A stretch of 64,000 nucleotides of DNA from Parapusillimonas granuli (GTDB lineage: Bacteria; Pseudomonadota; Gammaproteobacteria; Burkholderiales; Burkholderiaceae_B). Position numbers and translations under genes: made by a program. Each line of letters starts with the position of its first letter. Position 1 is the stretch's first letter. Of this stretch, positions 58,572-64,000 are shown piece after piece. Location of the stretch: assembly GCF_013416525.1 (NCBI RefSeq), contig NZ_JACCEM010000003.1, positions 248,001 through 312,000 of the forward strand, written 5' to 3'. The notes beneath the pieces are model-generated. The model was not told the DNA's origin. It searched no databases and saw nothing but the letters and a program-made list of their open reading frames with translations.

Positions 58572-59564
58572 ATGAAACCGGCAAGCAAATTTTCGAGATC
58601 ATTGGCGGGGCTGGCATTGTCCGGCCTGGCATTGGCGCTGGGACCGGGCGCCGCGGGGGCGCAGGCGCTGCCGGACCCGATCAAGCTGGTCGTGGGCTAC
58701 CCGCCGGGCGGCACGGCCGACGCCGTGGCGCGCGTCTACGCGGACAAGCTCAGGGCCGAACTGGGCGTGGGCGTGGTGGTGGACAACCGCGCCGGGGCGG
58801 GCGGCCAGGTGGCGGCCCAGGGTTTCGTGCGCGGCCCCAAGGACGGGTCGACCCTGCTGGTGGCGAACAACCACATGCTGTCCACCCTGCCCTTGACCGT
58901 GAAGACCGTGACCTACGACCCGGTCAAGGACTTCGCGCCGGTCGCGCCCATCGCCAAGTTCGAGCACATCCTGGCGGTCGGCAAGAACACGCCGGCCAAG
59001 TCGCTGGACGAATACATCGCCCTGGTCCGGCGGCAGCCCGAGGTCTATGGGCTGTACGGCATTCCCGCGCCGGGCAGCGCGCCCCAGTTCATCGGCTACA
59101 GCATCGCCAAGAAGAACGGCCTGAAGATGACGGCCGTGCCTTATCGCGGCGGCGCGCCCTTGCTCAGCGACCTGCTGGGCGGCCACGTGCCGGCCGCGGT
59201 GGACGCCATCGGCACCATCACGGAATACGTCGCCAAGGGCGAGGTCAAGGTCCTGGGCGTGACCGGCCCCCAGCGGCTCGACATCCTGAAGGACGTCCCC
59301 ACCTTCGTCGAGCTCGGCTACGGAAACCTGAACGCGTCGGGCTGGATGGGCGTCTTCGCGCCCGTGGGGACCGACCCCGCGGTCATCGAGCGCTTGAACC
59401 AGGCCTTCAACAAAGTGTCGGCCATGCCGGACATCGCCAAGGCCATCGTGCCGATCGGATTCGCGCCGCATGCCGGCTCGCCCAAGGACCTGGGCGACAT
59501 CGTCAAGAACGACCTGGACACCTGGGGACCCATCATCCGCGAGTCGGGCTACGTGGCGGAGTGA
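58572..59564 (+). CDS. Bug/TctC family tripartite tricarboxylate transport binding protein
   Basis: A 330-residue receptor with AGAGGGG about 10 bases before the ATG. The signal peptide runs through SLAGLALSGLALALGPGAAG with cleavage near GAQA. The mature protein has IKLVVGYPPGGTADAVARVY, VVVDNRAGAGGQVAAQG, YRGGAPLLSDLLGGHVP and LKDVPTFVELGYG. It follows the cyclodeaminase-like gene by 47 bases and is probably the periplasmic receptor of the same catabolic unit, again with no membrane partner in sight. Confidence 0.92.
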   Translation: MKPASKFSRSLAGLALSGLALALGPGAAGAQALPDPIKLVVGYPPGGTADAVARVYADKLRAELGVGVVVDNRAGAGGQVAAQGFVRGPKDGSTLLVANNHMLSTLPLTVKTVTYDPVKDFAPVAPIAKFEHILAVGKNTPAKSLDEYIALVRRQPEVYGLYGIPAPGSAPQFIGYSIAKKNGLKMTAVPYRGGAPLLSDLLGGHVPAAVDAIGTITEYVAKGEVKVLGVTGPQRLDILKDVPTFVELGYGNLNASGWMGVFAPVGTDPAVIERLNQAFNKVSAMPDIAKAIVPIGFAPHAGSPKDLGDIVKNDLDTWGPIIRESGYVAE

Positions 59565-59568
59565 TTTT

Positions 59569-60300
59569 TCACATGCCGAGGTAGGCGGCGCGGACGTCGG
59601 GGTTTTCGGCCAGTTCCGCGCCGCTTCCGCTCAGGGTGACATGGCCGGTCTCCAGTACGTAGGCGCGATCCGCGACGCCCAAGGCGCCGAAGGCATTCTG
59701 CTCCACCAGCAGTATCGTCATGCCTTGAGACTTGAGCGTCCGTATGACATTGAAAATTTCCTCGACCAGCAAGGGCGCCAGGCCCATCGATGGCTCGTCC
59801 AGCAACAGCAGCTTGGGCCGCCCCATCAATGCCCTGCCCATCGCCAGCATCTGCTGCTGTCCTCCGGACAATGAGCCGGCGGGCAGATGCCGCTTCTGCT
59901 TGAGGATCGGGAACATCGCATAGACCTTCTCGATGTCGTCGCCGATTTCAGCGTCTTTGCGCGTATATGCCCCCAGGCGTATGTTGTCCTCGATGGACAG
60001 CGGACCGAACACCATGCGTCCCTCGGGACACTGGCAGATGCCCCGCGCGACGCGCTGGTCGGCGCGCAGGCGGCTGATGTCTTCACCGTCAAACGCGACG
60101 GTTCCGGCAGCCATGGGCTGCACGCCCGAAAGCGTGCGCAGGAAGGTCGTCTTGCCCGCGCCGTTGGCGCCGATCAGGGCGACCGTCTCGCCTCGATTTA
60201 TTTCCAGCGCGATTCCCTTCAGCGCCTTGATGCGCCCATAGGCGCTGACCATGTCCCGGACGCGCAGCAAGGCTTCGGGTGCGTGAATGGATGCCGTCAT
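59569..60300 (-). CDS. livF: Branched-chain-type ABC transporter ATPase LivF
   Basis: A 243-residue ATPase of the LivF group: Walker A GANGAGKTT, Q-loop ICQCPEGRMVF, signature LSGGQQQMLAMGRALM, Walker B LLLLDEPSMGLAP. It overlaps livG by 4 bases and is the last gene of the livKHMGF operon. It ends 5 bases from the stop of the converging Bug gene. Confidence 0.94.
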   Translation of the reverse strand: MTASIHAPEALLRVRDMVSAYGRIKALKGIALEINRGETVALIGANGAGKTTFLRTLSGVQPMAAGTVAFDGEDISRLRADQRVARGICQCPEGRMVFGPLSIEDNIRLGAYTRKDAEIGDDIEKVYAMFPILKQKRHLPAGSLSGGQQQMLAMGRALMGRPKLLLLDEPSMGLAPLLVEEIFNVIRTLKSQGMTILLVEQNAFGALGVADRAYVLETGHVTLSGSGAELAENPDVRAAYLGM

Positions 60301-61061
60301 GCTTGAGCTCCAAGGTATGCCGCGATCACCTGGGGGTTGTTGCGGACTTCTTCGGCGGTGCCTTCGGTGAGCGCTTTGCCGTAATCCATCACCAGGATCC
60401 GGTCGGAAAGCTTCATCACCATTTTCATGTCGTGTTCCACCAGGACGACGGTAACCCCGGAATTGGATACCTCGCGGATCAGCTCCGCCACGCCCTCGGT
60501 TTCCTTTGGGTTGAGGCCGGCCGCCGGCTCGTCCAGGAAGATCAGCCTGGGTTTGAGCGCGAGCGCCCGCGCGATCTCCAGCCGCTTCAGCATTCCGTAG
60601 GAAAGGCTGTCGGCGTGCGCATTGACGAACTTGCCCAAGCCGACGAAGTCCATCAGTTCCGCGGCGCGTTCCGCGATCGATTGATCGCCCCGCCTGATCG
60701 ACGGGAACCGCAAGGCGGCCTTCAGCGGATTGCGATCCAGGTGCAAATGCGCCCCGACCATGACGTTCTCCAGCGCCGACATGTTCATGCAGACCTGCAG
60801 GTTCTGGAAAGTGCGTGCGACGCCGCGCCGCGCCAGCATGGTGGGCGGCTTTCCCTCGATCGGCTCCCCGTTCAGGCGTATGGACCCGGCGTCGGGTGTG
60901 TAGACGCCTGTGATGAGGTTGAAAAGAGTCGTCTTGCCGGCGCCGTTGGGCCCTATTACGGAATACACGATGCCGGCGTCCACCTTGAATCCCACGCTTT
61001 GCACCGCATGCACGCCGCCGAATGATTTCGAGAGGTTGGATACTTCGAGCAAAGACGCCAT
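60297..61061 (-). CDS. livG: Branched-chain-type ABC transporter ATPase LivG
   Basis: A 254-residue ATPase of the LivG group: Walker A GPNGAGKTT, signature YGMLKRLEIARALAL (a form with the usual LSYG start), Walker B LIFLDEPAAGLNP, and the LivG-specific VEHDMKMVMKLSD C-terminal stretch. It overlaps the livM stop by 1 base (TGATG) and the livF start by 4 bases. Confidence 0.94.
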   Translation of the reverse strand: MASLLEVSNLSKSFGGVHAVQSVGFKVDAGIVYSVIGPNGAGKTTLFNLITGVYTPDAGSIRLNGEPIEGKPPTMLARRGVARTFQNLQVCMNMSALENVMVGAHLHLDRNPLKAALRFPSIRRGDQSIAERAAELMDFVGLGKFVNAHADSLSYGMLKRLEIARALALKPRLIFLDEPAAGLNPKETEGVAELIREVSNSGVTVVLVEHDMKMVMKLSDRILVMDYGKALTEGTAEEVRNNPQVIAAYLGAQA

Positions 61062-61993
61062 CAGTGCTCCTTCTTGAACTTGGCGTTCATGGTGGGGACG
61101 ACTCCCTTGGGTACGAATATCATGCAGGTCACCAGAATGACGCCATAGGCGACGATCTCCCAGCCTTCAAAATTGGCGAGCGCCTGGGGCAGCGCGGTCA
61201 GCAATACGGCGCCGACGACGGAGCCGTAGACGGATGCGACGCCGCCGACCACCACCATGGTGAGCAGTTCGATGGAATGGGGAAAGTCCGCCACGCTGGG
61301 CGTGATGAAGCCGACGTGATGAGCGGTGATGCTGCCCATTACGCTGGCGAACATGGCGGACATCACGAAAATGACGATTTTGTAGCGCTCGACGTTCACG
61401 CCGGCGACGCGGGCCGCCACTTCAGAGCCGTGCAGCGCGCGCAGCCCCCGCCCGAAGGGCGAGTTGATGAGGTTCAGGGACGCCCAGATGCTGATGCAAA
61501 GCAGTATGGCCACGACCCAATACCACTGGTCATCGCCGCTTATCTCGAAGCCCAGTACGTCGAGGGCCATCACGGGCATGCCGTCGGGACCGCCGGTGTA
61601 TTCCGATTCGTTGCGCAAGACGATGTTGACGATGATGCCAAGGCCCAGCGTGGCCATGGCCAGATAGTGGCCCTTCAGCTTGAATATGGGGCGCGCGACC
61701 AGCGCCGCGAGAATGCCGGTGAACATCGCGCCGCCGAGCATCGCGCCGAAGGTGGGCCAGCCGAAGTGGTGGGGGAGAACCGCCGACGCAAACGCGCCCA
61801 GGCCCACGAATCCCGCATGCCCGAGGCTGATCTGCCCGGCGAAGCCGATCAGCAGGTTCAGGCCCAGGACGATGATGGCGTTGATGCCCATTCGTATGGC
61901 CAGGTCGAGATAGAAACTGTTGGGCAGCACGAAGGGCAGCAGCGCCAGTATGGCCGCGATGATCAGAAGGCCTGCGTAGGAACTGTTTTTCAC
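61061..61993 (-). CDS. livM: Branched-chain-type ABC transporter permease LivM
   Basis: A 310-residue permease with eight to ten hydrophobic segments, starting at GTG 61993 directly after livH. GFAGQISLGHAGFVGLGAFA is the family hallmark and SPFGRGLRALHGSEVAARVA GVN holds the ATPase-contacting loop. The longer frame that continues to 62446 runs over livH and is rejected. It pairs with LivH to form the channel. Confidence 0.92.
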   Translation of the reverse strand: MKNSSYAGLLIIAAILALLPFVLPNSFYLDLAIRMGINAIIVLGLNLLIGFAGQISLGHAGFVGLGAFASAVLPHHFGWPTFGAMLGGAMFTGILAALVARPIFKLKGHYLAMATLGLGIIVNIVLRNESEYTGGPDGMPVMALDVLGFEISGDDQWYWVVAILLCISIWASLNLINSPFGRGLRALHGSEVAARVAGVNVERYKIVIFVMSAMFASVMGSITAHHVGFITPSVADFPHSIELLTMVVVGGVASVYGSVVGAVLLTALPQALANFEGWEIVAYGVILVTCMIFVPKGVVPTMNAKFKKEH

Positions 61994-61995
61994 GT

Positions 61996-62871
61996 TTAGA
62001 CTCGGTCGGTGACTTTGCTGCCCAGCAGGCCGCGGGGCATGAAAAATAGGATGAAAAGAATCAGGACGAACGGAATGGCGTCCTTGTAGGCTGACGACAG
62101 ATAGCCCGCGGCGGTGGATTCGATCAGCCCGACCAGAAGCCCGCCGATCACGGCGCCCGGGCCGCTGCCCAGGCCGCCCAGAACCGCCGCGACGAATCCC
62201 TTCAGGCCAAGCATGATGCCCACGTCGAAGCTGGTGAGCGTGATGGGCGTGACCAGAATGCCGCCCAGCGCCCCCAAGGCCGACGCCAGCGCAAAGCTCA
62301 TCAACAAGACCCAGTTCGTGTTGATTCCCACCAGCTGCGAGGCGATGCGGTTGTATGAGGTCGCCAGCATGGCTTTGCCCGCCAGCGTGCGCGCAAAGAA
62401 ATACCAGAGAACGAGCACCACGATGGCGGTGCCGCCCAGCACCCACAGGCTTTGAGGAGTGAGGGCCGCGCCGGCCACCATGATGGGGGCGTCGCCCGAG
62501 AAGGCGGGAATGGTATGCGTGCCTTTGCCCAGCGTGACCTGCACCAGGCCTCTTATGACCAGAGAGACGCCCAGGGTGATGATGATCAGGGTGATCGTTT
62601 CCGCGCCTTTCACCGGTTCGATGGTGAACTTCTCCACGAGCACGCCTATCACCGCCGGGACGGCGATGGCCAGCGCAATCGCCGCCGGCATGGGGAGGCC
62701 GGCGTGCGTGAAAAAGACGGCCAGCATCCCCCCCAGCATCACGAATTCACCCTGGGCGAAATTGATGACGCCGCTGGCGTTGTAGATGAGCGTGAAGCCC
62801 AGGGCGACCAGCGCATAAATCGCGCCGACGGTCAGCCCCGAGAAAATGAATTGCACGAATGTTGCAAGCAT
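61996..62871 (-). CDS. livH: Branched-chain-type ABC transporter permease LivH
   Basis: A 291-residue permease: SGLTVGAIYALVALGFTLIY and NFAQGEFVMLGGMLAVFF begin the family pattern, and VLGGLGSGPGAVIGGLLVGL is near the end. Its ATG abuts the livK stop codon, and 2 bases separate it from livM, so translation is coupled along the operon. Confidence 0.94.
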   Translation of the reverse strand: MLATFVQFIFSGLTVGAIYALVALGFTLIYNASGVINFAQGEFVMLGGMLAVFFTHAGLPMPAAIALAIAVPAVIGVLVEKFTIEPVKGAETITLIIITLGVSLVIRGLVQVTLGKGTHTIPAFSGDAPIMVAGAALTPQSLWVLGGTAIVVLVLWYFFARTLAGKAMLATSYNRIASQLVGINTNWVLLMSFALASALGALGGILVTPITLTSFDVGIMLGLKGFVAAVLGGLGSGPGAVIGGLLVGLIESTAAGYLSSAYKDAIPFVLILFILFFMPRGLLGSKVTDRV

Positions 62872-64000
62872 CTATTTGGCCTCGACCCATTTGCCATTCT
62901 TCACCACGAGCATGCGGAGCGAGTCGACGGAGAGGCCCATGTGATCATCCGGCGTCATGTTGATCTCGCCGCCGGTGCCGATGAAGCCCTTGGTGGATTC
63001 GATCGCATCGCGGACTTTGGCCTTGTCGGTGCCGCCGACGCGTTTGATGGCTTCGATGACGATGAAGAAGTTGTCATAGGCTTGGCCGCCGAACATGGAC
63101 ACGTCTTCCTTGAAGCGTTCCCGATAAGCCTTGGCATAGCCGGCCACCACCGCTTTCTGGGGATCGTCGGCGGCCAGGGTGTCGCCGATCATCAATGCCG
63201 GCGCCAGTGCGTAGGCGCCCTCCGCCGCCGGCCCGGCCAGGTTGATGAATTCTTCGGAACCGATGCCATGGGCATGATAAAGAGGCAGGTCCAGGCCCAG
63301 CTGGCGGCAGTTCTTGGTGACGATGGCCGGGCCCTGGCCGAAGCCGAATACGAAGACGGCCTGCACGTCCTTGTTGTTCTTGATCTTGGTCAGCTGGGGA
63401 CTCATGTCGGTGTCTTTGGGGCCGTAGGTCTCCTTGATGACGAATGTGATGCCGTACTTGCCGGCGACCTCCTCGGATTGCTTCTTCCCCGATTGGCCGA
63501 AGCCGCTGGTCTCGGAGAGCAGGGCGATCTTGCTGATGCCGCGCTTGCGCATGTCGATGAAGACGCGTTCCGCGGCGATCCGGTCGGTGGTCGATGCCTT
63601 GAACACCCACTTCTTGACGGGCTCGACGACGACCACGGCGCCCGCCAGCGACATGAATGGAACACCGGCTTTCTCCACCAGCGGCACCATGGACATGGTC
63701 GAGCCGGTCGTCGTGCCGCCCACGATGAAATCGACCTTGTCGTCTTCGATCAAGCGCTTGGCAAACCCGTTGGCCTTGGAAGCGTCGCTCGCGTCGTCGT
63801 AGTGGATCAGCTGTAGCGGGCGACCCAGGACGCCTCCGCTCTTGTTCAGATCGTCGACGTACATCTGCAGCGTGTTCAGCTCGGGCGTGCCCAGGTAAGC
63901 GGCCGCCCCCGTCACCGAAAGAATGCTGCCGACCTTGATGGGCTCCTTGTTCTCCGCGGCCATCGATGCGCCCATGAGGCCAAGGCCGAGCACGCAGCCG
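62872..64000 (-). CDS. livK: Branched-chain-type ABC transporter binding protein (5' end missing)
   Basis: The frame is open to the right edge. The visible residues begin inside a signal peptide (CVLGLGLMGASMAA, cleavage before AENKEP), so the start lies beyond the window and about 374 residues are seen. IKVGSILSVTGAAAYLGTPE, GVLGRPLQLIHYDDASDASK, FIVGGTTTGSTMSMVPLVEK and a final HMGLSVDSLRMLVVKNGKW are typical of the Leu/Ile/Val-type receptor family, which in betaproteobacteria often binds aromatic or dicarboxylic acids. As first gene of the operon it sets the substrate of the transporter. Confidence 0.93.
   Translation of the reverse strand, partial: GCVLGLGLMGASMAAENKEPIKVGSILSVTGAAAYLGTPELNTLQMYVDDLNKSGGVLGRPLQLIHYDDASDASKANGFAKRLIEDDKVDFIVGGTTTGSTMSMVPLVEKAGVPFMSLAGAVVVVEPVKKWVFKASTTDRIAAERVFIDMRKRGISKIALLSETSGFGQSGKKQSEEVAGKYGITFVIKETYGPKDTDMSPQLTKIKNNKDVQAVFVFGFGQGPAIVTKNCRQLGLDLPLYHAHGIGSEEFINLAGPAAEGAYALAPALMIGDTLAADDPQKAVVAGYAKAYRERFKEDVSMFGGQAYDNFFIVIEAIKRVGGTDKAKVRDAIESTKGFIGTGGEINMTPDDHMGLSVDSLRMLVVKNGKWVEAK

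Noticed and set aside
61994-62446. Upstream extension of livM to 62446
   Set aside because: The added residues overlap livH out of frame; the GTG at 61993 gives the family start.
1-64000. CRISPR arrays, tRNA or rRNA genes, insertion sequences, prophage
   Set aside because: No regularly spaced repeats, cloverleaf sequences, transposase or phage proteins were recognised anywhere in the window.

Overview
The window looks like a chromosomal segment of a metabolically versatile betaproteobacterium, most probably family Alcaligenaceae (Bordetella/Achromobacter type). The basis is very high GC with NNC/NNG-biased codons, AGGAG-type ribosome sites, and five stand-alone Bug/TctC tripartite-tricarboxylate binding proteins, an expansion typical of that family. 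I see no rRNA, tRNA, CRISPR array, prophage or insertion sequence. About 62 protein genes are packed with gaps almost always under 250 bases, and many neighbours overlap by ATGA.

Layout. 1-10 kb is a catabolic region: a partial carboxymuconolactone-decarboxylase-like gene, an IclR regulator facing an operon (maleate-isomerase-like protein, Bug receptor, HpaI-type aldolase, pyrone-dicarboxylate-hydrolase-like enzyme), then an acyl-CoA dehydrogenase facing a LysR regulator, an acyl-CoA synthetase and a second Bug receptor. 9.8-10.4 kb holds a RelE/RelB-type toxin-antitoxin pair. 10.5-13 kb has an alpha/beta hydrolase, a VOC protein and a LacI regulator. 13.3-19.5 kb is a transport and catabolic operon: amino-acid-type ABC transporter, VOC protein, RuBisCO-like protein and a four-carbon acid sugar kinase. 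19.5-25.2 kb has an MtfA-like peptidase, a partial inositol set (iolB, iolC-DUF2090 fusion), an RpiR regulator and a third Bug receptor. 25.2-30.1 kb has a GntR regulator and flavoprotein facing a fluoroacetate-dehalogenase-like hydrolase, a nuclease/phosphatase-fold protein and a fourth Bug receptor across a perfect 22-bp palindrome. 30.1-35.1 kb has acetate kinase, a divergent phosphoketolase and a beta-CASP RNase-like protein.

35-42 kb is mostly core metabolism (SDR, DUF2238 protein, small lipoprotein, PEP carboxylase, E. coli-type dihydroxy-acid dehydratase, SDR). 42.8-47.8 kb is an operon of a TonB-dependent receptor, a small membrane protein and a NitT/TauT-type ABC importer behind a perfect Fur box. 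48-52.7 kb has a second, different class of dihydroxy-acid dehydratase, a TauE/SafE exporter, an MFS transporter and nadE. 52.7-54.5 kb has a di-haem cytochrome c peroxidase with an FNR-type site and strong terminator, and a CinA-like amidase. 54.5-59.6 kb has an XRE-cupin regulator facing an ArgE-like deacetylase, a threonine-dehydratase-like and an ornithine-cyclodeaminase-like enzyme, then a fifth Bug receptor. 59.6-64 kb is a complete branched-chain-type ABC importer (livK-H-M-G-F, livK cut by the window end).

Overall the region reads as a string of small regulator/transporter/enzyme cassettes for carboxylates, acid sugars, halogenated acids and amino-acid derivatives. The cassettes most likely to hide undescribed chemistry are the RuBisCO-like protein/kinase operon, the dehalogenase cassette, the phosphoketolase-like module, and the Fur-controlled NitT/TauT-TonB system.
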